From: Anthoceros angustus
Lineage: Eukaryota; Streptophyta; Anthocerotopsida; Anthocerotales; Anthocerotaceae
Reading direction: 5' to 3'
Assembly: GCA_010909165.1 (NCBI GenBank)
Contig: VJWM01000238.1
Coordinates: 186,001 to 250,000, forward strand
DNA: 64,000 nucleotides
Shown: positions 1 through 9,472 of the stretch, in pieces
How positions within the stretch are numbered: position 1 is the first letter of the stretch
Layout of the letters: every line of letters starts with the position of its first letter
Made by a program: the position numbers and the translations under genes
The notes under the pieces: model-generated
Database searches by the model: none
What the model was told of the DNA's origin: nothing
What the model saw: the letters and a program-made list of their open reading frames with translations, nothing else

Positions 1-895
1 CCAAGGAGGAGAGCCCCTAGAGCACCTCGTCTTGACAAAGCAGAACCTTCGGAATCTGAACATGCTTGGCGGCTGCTATCCTGTAGAAGAAACTCACTGT
101 CAAGAAGAATAATGTCACCCTGAGAATGAGCAGCGTAAAAGGCAGGTTCACCATTAGGAGTTCAGAGACGCCGTGCATTGTGCTGAATACATGATCCATT
201 TTCTGAAAGAATGGCAGCCATGATATGATGCACACAGTAATTCTGTTATGTCTGCAGCATCATCACTTTGGACCATACCTGAGAAGTGGAGACACGTGAA
301 TGCTTCTTGGACAGCCCCCCAAGCTGGCTTTCTGACCTGATCTTCACACTTTGCTGCTCTGCTTTGCAATGGGGGGAACCGTGGGCAGAGGAAGCAATAC
401 AGAGAGCCGAAGCTGGAGCCACTTGTCGGATGACAGAAGCCATGGATGCCCCAAGTTGGATCTCGATTCACACCAGTTCTTGATCACAAGCACTCCCTTG
501 AAACCCGTCCACAAACTCCTGCCAGCTGAGAAGTTGAACAATGCAGCACGTATAGATCCACAGCTGCTCAAGCAGCTCTTCAGCATTGCAAGAGAGATCA
601 AAGTTCATTTTGATTGGCCCACTCAGAAACCGCAAAACATGAAAAGCAAAGTGGCATACATGCAGTGGCAGGCCAGACAAAGCTGGACACGCCAAGTGTC
701 ACTTGCTGCTACGCTAATAGGTCACTAACAACTAAGACAAATAAGCAGCTCTCTAATCTGATCCCTACGTCACTAGAGGATTAGCACCTTCTTGAACATA
801 GACAAAGTTCAGCTGAGGTACATGCAATCCGCAATGTAAAGGGGAGTTCCTTTCTTCCAACCCATCGTATTAAAGATTGCGGCATGACTGCGGCA
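1..895. other. 3' flank of the potassium transporter, no gene recognised
   Basis: This stretch lies downstream of the minus-strand potassium transporter. It holds only short open stretches on both strands with no recognisable motif. It probably includes the transporter's 3' untranslated region at its right end. I see no clear AATAAA on the minus strand close to the stop codon. A 72-residue hydrophobic stretch on the minus strand at 17-235 could be a membrane-protein exon running off the window, but nothing supports that beyond composition. Confidence 0.4.
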
Positions 896-3352
896 TTACC
901 AGTCGTAGACCATGCGAACTTCGACAAGATTGGCATGTGGGACTCGCAAGTCCTCAATACCAGACCTACAGTTGTGCTGCAGAAGGTAGTAGAGCTTGTT
1001 TATCACAAATCTCTTGAACCATCCGCTGCAACTGGCTTTGGGAACCTCCAGCCTGGAAATTCCCTTCACATAGATGGCTCCACTGTTAGCTGCAGTTTGC
1101 AACTCCAGAAGCTCCTCTCCTGCCGAGGAACCATCTGTGTCGACTTCGTGGGTTTCCAAGTAATTCTGCAGGCATTCGATGACCTGCAACATGAATCCCT
1201 TCTCTGCAACATCCACCAGGTCTTTGTACCCGTATCGGGCCACACACCGGTACACTCCAGGCCCGTATCCCACCTTGCCCACAAGGTACCTTTCGCTGGA
1301 GATGACGCTCTTGACAGGGATGAATCTGATGGTGGTGAAGACTAGGATCCGGTGCAAGCTCCGCACATTCTGCACATAGTGAGTGAAGACAGGAGGCGGC
1401 CCCTCCTGCAGCTCGCTGTAGAAGAAGCAGATGCCTGGAACTCTGGTGATGTCGGAAGGTCCGGTCAGGAGACCTCGCAGGTTCTCAGCACTGATTCTGT
1501 GCTGCACCTCGTAGGCATGCTTCTCCCCACGCCCGTAGTTCCAGACACCCATGACTCCCAGGAATGCTGCTGCAATCCCAAAAGGCACCCATCCTCCATG
1601 TGCGAACTTCACCATCACTGATGACAGATAGGTACCTTCGATGCAGCTGAATGTGATGAAGAAGGCCAAAATCAAAGGCCAGGCTGTGTTCCATACCAGG
1701 AGCATGACAATAGACACAAGGGAAGTGGTGATGAGAAGATCAAAGAGCACAGCAACTCCATACGCGTTTGCAATCTTCCCACTGCTCTGGAAACCGCAAA
1801 CCATTGCCAGGCAGAGGACCATGAGCATGTAGTTTGCTGCTGGGCAGTAAATCTGCCCCTCCTCCTTCTCCGACGTATGCTTGATCTCCATTCTTGGAAG
1901 GCAGCCCAAAGCTATGGCTTGCTTGAACACAGAGAATGTGGCCGAAATGAGAGCCTGGCTGGCCACCACTGCTGCTAGTGTTGCCAGGCCGAACACCGGC
2001 CAGTAGACTGCCTTGGGGATGGAATCGTAGAAGGCGTTGTCGATGCTACCGGGATGCTCGATCAAGAAAGCTGTCTGGCCACAGTAAGTGAGGATCAAGG
2101 AAGGGTACACCAGGCAGGTGAACCCAAGCTTGATGGCTTTCTGGTTGAAGTGCCCCAGATCCCAGAACATGGCCTCGGAGCCGGTGATCACAAGAACCAG
2201 CCCAGACAGGACCTTCCATCCATTCACCCCATTTCTCTGAAAGAAGAGAACACCATACCCAGGCCAGACTGCCCGGAACACCGAAGGGTAGAACTTGCAG
2301 ATGTTGTAAAGCCCAATGACCGGATTGCACAAAAACCATGCCACCATAATTGGGGAAAACAAGACAGCAACCCTGGAAGTCCCAAATCTCTGCAGCATGA
2401 ACAACAACAGCAAGATGACAGCAGCAGTCGCTACAATCCAGAGATGAGGCACATTCAGCCCCTTCAGCCCCTCAACAGACGAGATCACAGAAATAGCCGG
2501 CGTCAAAACACCATCGCCCATAATCATGCTGGTGCCCAGACACACCAGACCCAGCAACCCCTTCTGCGCCACCCGGCTCTTCTGGATAAAATTTCGGGCC
2601 TTGGCATGGACAGATCCTGAACTGTCCACCACATCACTATGGTACGTCAGATGGACATCAGAGTCCAAAGGTGTGTATTGCCTTCCTGCAGTCTGCCCGA
2701 TCTTCACTGCCTGGCACAACTTGGAGTAGATGGCAAACGACCCTCCTTCCCCATGATCATCAGCCCGGAGCACAATGAATACGTACTTGAGCAACGGGAT
2801 CAACGTCAGAGTCCAGAACATGATACACATTGCTCCCAGAAAATCATCCTTTCCCGGGTCCTCCAGCTTCGTGGACGCGTATACGTACAAGGGAGACGTC
2901 CCGATGTCTCCATACACCACTCCCAGAGTCTGGAATGCGAGCACAGCAATCTGCCACCTACTGTAGAGCTGCCGCTCCTTGTGGTGTGGTTGCAACCGGT
3001 GTGCGAACTGTAAATCCGTGTCGCATCTCTTGATGCTGTACCCGTCTTGCCTGCCGTCGGACCCGATGACCATGTGATTGTCTTGGCTGAATGTCTCCTC
3101 CTCCTCCGCAAACGCAGTCTTTTGTCCTTCCAAATCCTCGACAGCTTCACATTCGGGCTCCTCGATCTGCTCCATGCCTAACGCATATTCCTGTATCTCG
3201 CAACCCATGGCAGCCGCCGCCATCCGCAGGCTCAGAGAGTAAGAATCCGGCGGCTCCACATCCTCGGATGCCAATGCTTCACCCATGACGATTTCACAAA
3301 TCTCACGACCTCGCTGCAGTTCTCGGGCCGAGACTGGAAGCGATTTTGACAA
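896..3352 (-). CDS. HAK/KUP/KT potassium transporter, single exon
   Basis: Predicted 818-residue potassium transporter of the HAK/KUP/KT family, which moves K+ across plasma or vacuolar membranes, usually with protons. The family signature GVVYGDIGTSPLYV is at residues 144-157. It is followed by the conserved ADDHGEGG loop (about 197-204) and GDGVLTPAISV in the next membrane block. About a dozen hydrophobic segments fill residues 135-640, followed by a soluble C-terminal domain of about 170 residues ending in LVEVRMVYDW. Length is normal for plant members. The N-terminal region before the first membrane segment, about 130 residues with an acidic patch near 61-95, is longer than usual. The start is the first ATG of the open frame, about 55 bp downstream of a TATA box; M44 is an alternative. 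Plant family members usually have several introns and this one has none, so it may be a retrogene or a lineage-specific intronless copy. The frame has no breaks. The family call is secure; the subgroup is not assigned. Confidence 0.96.
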   Translation of the reverse strand: MSKSLPVSARELQRGREICEIVMGEALASEDVEPPDSYSLSLRMAAAAMGCEIQEYALGMEQIEEPECEAVEDLEGQKTAFAEEEETFSQDNHMVIGSDGRQDGYSIKRCDTDLQFAHRLQPHHKERQLYSRWQIAVLAFQTLGVVYGDIGTSPLYVYASTKLEDPGKDDFLGAMCIMFWTLTLIPLLKYVFIVLRADDHGEGGSFAIYSKLCQAVKIGQTAGRQYTPLDSDVHLTYHSDVVDSSGSVHAKARNFIQKSRVAQKGLLGLVCLGTSMIMGDGVLTPAISVISSVEGLKGLNVPHLWIVATAAVILLLLFMLQRFGTSRVAVLFSPIMVAWFLCNPVIGLYNICKFYPSVFRAVWPGYGVLFFQRNGVNGWKVLSGLVLVITGSEAMFWDLGHFNQKAIKLGFTCLVYPSLILTYCGQTAFLIEHPGSIDNAFYDSIPKAVYWPVFGLATLAAVVASQALISATFSVFKQAIALGCLPRMEIKHTSEKEEGQIYCPAANYMLMVLCLAMVCGFQSSGKIANAYGVAVLFDLLITTSLVSIVMLLVWNTAWPLILAFFITFSCIEGTYLSSVMVKFAHGGWVPFGIAAAFLGVMGVWNYGRGEKHAYEVQHRISAENLRGLLTGPSDITRVPGICFFYSELQEGPPPVFTHYVQNVRSLHRILVFTTIRFIPVKSVISSERYLVGKVGYGPGVYRCVARYGYKDLVDVAEKGFMLQVIECLQNYLETHEVDTDGSSAGEELLELQTAANSGAIYVKGISRLEVPKASCSGWFKRFVINKLYYLLQHNCRSGIEDLRVPHANLVEVRMVYDW

Positions 3353-3406
3353 TCACACGACCTCGGTGGATTTTTCGTACATGGATCGGAAGGCTGAAAG
3401 CCATAC

Positions 3407-3413
3407 ATATATA
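3407..3413 (-). promoter_or_regulatory. TATA box candidate for the KUP gene
   Basis: A TATATAT core lies 55 bp upstream of the transporter's ATG on the minus strand. If used, it implies a 5' leader of only about 25 nt. Position is the only support. Confidence 0.35.
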
Positions 3414-3479
3414 GCTCATCCCCTTCAACGTTTCGAGATCCCAGCCGCCTTGCATGTATGTATCGATCATTTCAACTTG

Positions 3480-4530
3480 TACTACACCCTAACTTCGACA
3501 TACGAATTCGTTTTTATCGAGGAAAGAGGAGATGGCTAAAGAACATCAAAATGAAAGTGAGACCTCAAAGATTTCATTGCTACTAAGCTCCATGTCTAAA
3601 GTCACCTACAGCCTTACAATGTCATAATAGATTGAATGGCCTAGATATTACTCAACAAGCATTTTGAGTAGTTATAGACTGTCCGTAAGATAGCCCTTCC
3701 CAAGTACCTTTGTAGGGCAATGAACATGCGCAGCCGTAAGATAGCCCCTCCAAGTGGCAGGTCAATGAACACCCGCTGCCTGCCGATCGGGACAGACTTC
3801 AATAGTAATTATAGAATTATTTTAATATTATTGAAAGATTGATAGTCACTAAAATTGATTGATTATTGAAGTTCCAGAAGTTTAGAGGGTTGCTCTTCCT
3901 TGCTGGGACCCTTGGGATCTCCCTGTCATGTCTTATAGTAGATGAGTTCACGCGTCTTCTCTTTCCCCAAATTCCAAAATATAATAATCTATCCATAAAT
4001 ATATATAAAAATTAAAAAGGACTCTAACTTCCCTAGACTCAAGTCCTCAAACGAAAGATTGAAAGGAGATGCAACACAAAGAAATGGAAGGCGAAACACG
4101 AAATGGGAGACGAGCCACTAGACACGGTCGGCTATGTAGTTCCTAAATCAATAATTAAACTACTAAAATTTTTGCCCAACTTTGGACCCAGCCCGCTTCT
4201 TGCGCCGACCCGGCCCGCTCCTCCCGCGGACTCTTAATTGGGGCGGCAGTTTCTTTCACCGCCCGGTTACGAAGCTAATGGCGCCGTGAGCCATAGTTTC
4301 CTACAGTTTTCCTTACTTAGGAAAGTCCAAAACCTACTGCGCACTCCTGGCCTTGGTGTGGTTTGCATTGTGAAATGCCCATGATAGTCTGCAGGGCATA
4401 GGGAACATGGTAAGGTTTTAGTGAAGGGCATGTGAGAGCATTAGAATTGTGTTGGGAACCCCTTATCCACACACAATCCCATCAGATATATAGACACTAT
4501 ACTTCATTGTAATTTTTTTATTCGTAATGA
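3480..4530. other. Intergenic, AT-rich, with a small tandem duplication
   Basis: No gene is visible. A short direct repeat occurs at about 3686-3775: the phrase CCGTAAGATAGCCC occurs twice about 43 bp apart, each followed by a related 'caatgaaca' segment. The right part leads into the Harbinger remnant and may hold its undetected left end. Confidence 0.4.
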
Positions 4531-5800
4531 GTGGAGTTTTGGAGCAATTATCATCTAGGAAGCCGAAGAGGGAATGGTGGAAGTTTCCTCGGCAAATCAC
4601 ATTATGGAAAGATATTCATATGCGAGCATGGCATAGAAATGGAGCTAAGGTGCGGGATGCACCTGCACCTGCACCCGGGTGCGGGTGCTAATTTGCATGT
4701 AGAATGTCATATCCTAACTTTTTGGTTTTGGTTGATATGCTACGCCCGTACATGCTTCGCACATCTATTAGGGAGTCTTTCAACACCAACATGCAGTTGC
4801 CATGGTCCTCCATCATCTTGCTAGGGGGTTGCCGCCTCATATTGTTGCAAATATGTATGGGGTAGGAGCTTCGACTGTGGCTCAATACACTATTATGATT
4901 TCAGAGATATTAAGCAATCAGGAAAAGTTATTTCCCACATTGGTTCATTGGCCTACATAGATGGAATTAGAGCAAACAACATTGAAGTTCATGCAACTCA
5001 TATGTCTTCCCAATATGGTTGGATCTATAGATGGTTCTCACATCAAGCTGGTTGCACAGCCTAACATGATAGATAACCCGGTTGCATATTGGTGTCGCCA
5101 TGCATACTGATGTCGCCATGATATTCATTCTTTTGTCTTACAACCATATGTGATGCTGACAAAAAAAATCATTAATGTTGCACTCATCCTGGTGGAGTTC
5201 ATGATGCTCAAATTCTTAGAAAAAGTAGCATATGGGAGAAGATAAAGGCATGTGTTATTTTAACAGACCCGTTCTATAAATCGAGAATGTTGAAATAACT
5301 CCTTATATTTTAGGTGCTAGTGCATATCCATTAATGTCTTTCCTTATGAAACCGCTTCATGCAACAGGGGAAGATCGCATGAAAAAACTCTTCAACCGGT
5401 TTTTGCGAAGGGGCAGCGTGAAGGTGGAGAATGCCTTTGCACTGCTGAAGAATAAATGGCGTATTCTGAAGAATCTTAATGCTCGTTACCCATTCTACAA
5501 ATCGTGAATGTTGAAATACTTACTTATATTTTAGGTGACAGTGCACATCCATTAATGCCTTTCCTTATGAAATTGTTTCATGCAACAGGGGAAGATCGCA
5601 CTAAAAACCTCTTCAACAGGTCTTTGCGAAGGGGTAGAGTGACGGTGGAGAATGCCTTTGCACTCCTGAAGAATAAATGGCGTATTCTGAAGAATCTTAA
5701 TGTTCGTTTGAAGTATGCCCCGCAAGTCGTCATAGCTTTTTGTGCACTTCATAATTTTTGTATACAAGTTTCTATCAGGACCATTGTTGCTTCTTCGCTC
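4531..5800 (+). pseudogene. PIF/Harbinger transposase (DDE_Tnp_4), broken
   Basis: Frameshifted remnant of a PIF/Harbinger transposase, a DDE nuclease that cuts and pastes its own element. Across shifting frames I see an N-terminal block with CRMSYPNFLVLVDML (near 4695-4745). Next is a helix-turn-helix-like block, HHLARGLPPHIVANMYGVG (about 4815-4870). Then come GSIDGSHI with the first catalytic Asp (about 5023-5050), a CDADK block and GGVHDA with the second Asp (about 5145-5215). VENAFALLKNKWRILKNL with the catalytic Glu follows at about 5645-5700, and FCALHNFC closes the domain near 5740-5760. Frameshifts and stops rule out function. The C-terminal part is present twice in tandem. I did not find terminal inverted repeats or a TTA/TAA target duplication. 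Confidence 0.85.
5281..5760 (+). repeat. Tandem duplication of the Harbinger C-terminal coding segment
   Basis: About 220 bp encoding the end of the transposase (from the 'atccattaatg' phrase through VENAFA) occurs twice, at about 5281-5500 and 5501-5760. The copies differ by scattered substitutions, such as AAGGTGGAG versus ACGGTGGAG. The second copy is the longer and continues to the end of the domain. Confidence 0.75.
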
Positions 5801-5990
5801 CACATGAGGTTGGTGTCGCGCTTTAATCTGGCCTTGGCATGTTGCTCCTCTAAGCCTGCAACGAGGTCATCCTCTTGGTCTTCAAAGGCTTCTCCATTCT
5901 CCACAGTGGTGAGATGTCCCTTGCTTGTCTGGTAAAGTCTTTGTACATATTGATTGCCTCATCCATGATTGAGCAGTAGTGTTGATTCCT

Positions 5991-6204
5991 CATGTTTTTC
6001 GATTTCACGCAAGAGAATATGTGGAGGAGTTTTGGGAGAAGGCAACGCGAGAGGTCATCGCCATGTTTTTCGATTTCACGCAAGAGAATATGTGGAGGAG
6101 TTTTGGGAGAAGGCGACGCGAGAGGTCATCGCCATGTTTTTCGATTTCACGCAAGAGAATATGTGGAGGAGTTTTGGGAGAAGGCGACGCGAGAGGTCAT
6201 CGCC
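5991..6204. repeat. Three-copy 71-bp minisatellite
   Basis: Three near-identical 71-bp units start at 5991, 6062 and 6133. Each begins CATGTTTTTCGATTTCACGC and the array ends near 6204. Only one or two positions vary between copies. Because 71 is not a multiple of three, the same peptide (FDFTQENMWRSF) cycles through all three frames. That makes a coding role unlikely. Confidence 0.9.
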
Positions 6205-7586
6205 AGTCACTCTTTTGCGGAGCCCTAAATTAGATCATTATTCATGATTATTAATTATGATTATAAAAAAACAGGTATATGATGGAACCAGGACAAGCCA
6301 TTTGGACTATCCTGATGGCTAATTATGGAACACTGCGGACTCACCGTGGGCAGAGTTTGATGTGTGAGCTCTTGCAAAGAAAGCTTTTAGGGGTACTTCT
6401 TTCACAGGCGCAGTGCCTTGGAACTGCCATTGTGAAAGGCCCCTGGGGCGGAGAAAAAGGTCTGCGGCGGCAGCGGAAGCCGCATTCGGTTCTGGGTTCG
6501 GTTGAAAAGAGAGGTCGTGAGACGGTGGGTTGCCAGCAAAACCCTAACTTCGCAAATATATTGAACAAGGGGCCTACGGACGGAAGGAAAGAAAGAAAGA
6601 AGGGAGCAAAGAAACAAGCAAAGTAGGCTCACATCAGTACACATCCCGCGGCGTGTGGGCACCAATGTGGGCTCATTCCACCGCCACAGCAGCGTGGAGG
6701 CCAGCATTCTCTAAGAAGCACAAAACGCCAGAAAGGAACGGTGGCAGGTGAAAGAAGGCAGTAAAGTGAGGGAATCGGAGGAAGATGGACAGAAGCTGCG
6801 AAGTGGCTTGTAACTGGAGTATCGAGGGGATCAGGGTTCGGGAATCGACTGTTGCGATGGACCGGAGCCGACGATGCAATTGGCGAAGGAGATGCATTTT
6901 TACAGAAACCTTCCACATGGCGACGAAATTAGGGTCAAGCGATGGACAACGTGCGATGATTCCCACTGGCTGATGCGTGGGGACTGGGGGAGGAAGGGTG
7001 TGAGACCAAACTTGTGCAATATCTAGGTCCACCTAGTCGAATCCTGGGGTTTCGTTGATCTGCCGCGGCAACTGCAGCAATTGGCTGATTAAGAGCCTCC
7101 AGGCCTGGCACCTGTCCCCTAGGTTAAAGTGCAGTGAAGCGGTTGGGACTTGGAAGGTCAAATGATGTACTGCACCAAGCTTTGTCCTCTTCACAGCCTG
7201 CTGCTTATTACTCTAAGCTGCCTGGAGCGCGTCGCGCGTACTGGTTTCTAGCGTGTTATGTGCCTCCTGATAGCGTGCTTCTTCTTCCGGTCTGTCTACA
7301 TGTGCCAGCAGAGTCACATCTTCCAAGCTTTCTTGTTGGGCGAGGACCTGCAGTTTCAAGAACCGCGGAGCGGTTCTCCTTAGTACACATTGCTGCAACG
7401 GTTATGGTTGTTTCAAGCACCTTGTCAACTTCCAGTTTTTTTAATTGCTCCTAATCATAGCATCCTCCATTTCGATTCTCGAGATGGTACCATGTACGAG
7501 TCACCTTCTTCATGCCCCAATACTTCCTCCCTGTTCAAAGCCAATGTTTTCAACATGAAGCCAATGTTTTCAACATGATATTTTGT
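6205..7586. other. Gene-free stretch
   Basis: Short open frames occur on both strands, the longest about 115 codons at 6279-6626 (plus), with no recognisable domain. A 19-bp unit (AAGCCAATGTTTTCAACAT) is directly repeated at about 7540-7577. Nothing else stands out. Confidence 0.4.
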
Positions 7587-7850
7587 CTCTTAGGAATTTA
7601 AGCTGCCCTTGACAGTTGATGCCCTTTTGGCACCTAGTTGTGCTGACAATTTCATATCTCAAGAGAATGAGAGAAGAACAAACATACTATCGGGCAATTA
7701 CTTCATAAAATATCATTTAACGAGTTTCAGACAAGGCTACACATAATCCAATGGAACTTCCATGAATCAAAAATATGAAACGAGATGAAGGTCAATGGGT
7801 CACCCGTTCAATTAGCTTGTGTAGCTGAGAGACGGAACCACGTAACTTTA

Positions 7851-8026
7851 GTATGAAAAAGATAAGTTCTTCTTTTAATCACGAGAGAAAACAAGTATGA
7901 AAAAGATAAGTTCTTCTTTTAATCACGAGAGAAAACAAGTATGAAAAAGATAAGTTCTTCTTTTAATCACGAGAGAAAACAAGTATGAAAAAGATAAGTT
8001 CTTCTTTTAATCACGAGAGAAAAAAA
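7851..8026. repeat. Four-copy 44-bp minisatellite
   Basis: Perfect or near-perfect 44-bp units start at 7851, 7895, 7939 and 7983, each beginning GTATGAAAAAGATAAGTTC. The sister copy of the larger unit (about 8610-8655) has only one such segment, so the array expanded after the larger duplication. Confidence 0.93.
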
Positions 8027-8071
8027 ATATCCGACCATGCATTCACTTTGATAATTTCCTCATTAACTGCT

Positions 8072-8100
8072 GAGGATGTTGCTCAATTGGTAGGGCAATT
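8072..8100 (+). other. tRNA-like 5' half, copy 1
   Basis: The segment contains GCTCAATTGGTAGGGCAA, resembling the D-arm (box A region) of tRNAs. No matching anticodon arm, T-arm or box B follows, so it is not a tRNA gene. It may mark a SINE-like element or be tRNA-derived by chance. Confidence 0.4.
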
Positions 8101-8730
8101 ACTTTACACCCCCGGCATTTCTATAGTCTTTTGTCAAGTTCAAAGAAAAATGGAGATTGTTTTCTGTCTTCATTCATACTAGAAGAAAATATATATGCTT
8201 TTAAAATATATTTATTTACTCTTACTATAATTTTACATATGTTTGTTGTCCTTTACTCCAATATTTTCTACACAATGTTCTTGTCTCTTAGGAATTTAAG
8301 ATGCCCTTTCCTTTCCTCTTGACAGTTGATGCCTTGTTGTCAGTTAGTTGTGCTGACAATTAAATATTGCAAGAGAACGAGACAAGAACATATATTAGTT
8401 CGTGTATATGAGATATGACAAAATAGAATATCATTTAACACTTCAACATGACAAGACCACGGAAGCATCACGAAATTCGGACAAGGTCACACACAATTTA
8501 AAGCATAGTGCAATGGAAGTTCAATTAATCAAAGCTATGAAACGAGATGAAAGTTAGTGGGTCATCCGTTCAATTAGCTTTTGTAGTTGAGAGACTAGGT
8601 ACATAACTTCAATATACAAAAGATAAGTTCTTCTTTTAATCATGAGAGAAAACATATACTACCATGCACCGACTTTGAAAATATGGGTAAGGTTGTTGTC
8701 AACACAGCAACAACCTTGTTATTAAATGTT

Positions 8731-8760
8731 GAGGGATGTAGCTCAATTGGTAGAGCAAGT
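8731..8760 (+). other. tRNA-like 5' half, copy 2
   Basis: The segment contains GGGATGTAGCTCAATTGG followed by TAGAGCAAGTGC, a good match to a tRNA acceptor-D-arm half with a box A consensus. A 13-bp phrase (GCAAGTGCTTTAC) is duplicated just after it. No 3' half is visible. It occupies the same place in the second repeat unit as copy 1 does in the first. Confidence 0.5.
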
Positions 8761-8870
8761 GCTTTACGGGCAAGTGCTTTACAACTCCGGCATTTCTATA
8801 GTCTTGTATAGTGTTCAAAGAAAAATGGAGATTTGATTTTTTTTTAATCTTCATTCATGCTACACTTCAA

Positions 8871-9472
8871 ATTTAATGCATTAAAGTAAAAAGAAGAAAA
8901 ATTCTTTTATAATTTTACACATTTGTGATGTCCTGTACTCCAAGCCACCTTGCAACAAATCTGGAGATGAAAGGATGTAATGCTGTCGGCCTTTTTTAAG
9001 TGCAAGTGGTCAGATCCTCCCTTCCCAACAAATGCTAGTGGTCAAAAGAGTGCAAGTGGCCATATGGCCATATCCTGCGTTTTTCTACAAATGCGAGTGG
9101 CCAATTTCCATCTGTGGCCGTGCTCGTTATAGCTGGACACCTTTTCGGAATGGTGTGGACGATCCCGCTGTCGCGAAATACAACCAGCTTCTTACCTTTT
9201 ATATCTGGGGCGTCGGCGACTGGGAGGTTCGGTGGACAAAGAACTATAATCAAATTCCCGCCCATATCCCGAAAAAATTCTACTTTATGAATCTACTTTG
9301 AGTTCAGGGTCTAGCAGATCCATAACGACAATTTGTCCTAGACAAGAATGCGCTCAGGGTTATATTACAGAGCATTGTCCTAACGTGGTTTGTTGCAGCA
9401 GCTGAGGCAGCCCTGGATGTCTTCCCTCTGTCTACTTTCGAGGTGCTGATGTTGGAGATGGTGAAAGTCATG
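8871..9472. other. Spacer between repeat unit and P450 3' end
   Basis: A plus-strand open stretch of 89 codons at 9032-9301 has no recognisable domain. The right part (about 9300-9472) probably carries the 3' untranslated region of the minus-strand P450. No convincing polyadenylation signal was identified. Confidence 0.35.

Larger units (their letters stand above)
7587..8870. repeat. Dispersed unit of about 600 bp present twice in tandem
   Basis: Two diverged copies lie side by side, at about 7587-8200 and 8279-8870. Both start GTCTCTTAGGAATTTAAG and share AGTTGTGCTGACAATT, ATGAAACGAGATGAA, CGTTCAATTAGCTT, AAGATAAGTTCTTCTTTTAATCA and TTCAAAGAAAAATGGAGAT in the same order. Each contains a tRNA-like segment near its 3' part. 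They are either a tandem duplication or two insertions of the same small non-coding element. Confidence 0.8.

Noticed and set aside
884-1345. Plus-strand frames within the KUP and P450 genes (for example 884-1345, 2054-2620, 9677-10720)
   Set aside because: They are antisense shadows of well-supported minus-strand genes; the 347-codon one at 9677-10720 arises because the P450 has high GC at third positions.
8731-8810. Possible intact tRNA gene
   Set aside because: Only the acceptor/D-arm half fits; no anticodon stem, T-arm, box B or terminator run follows.
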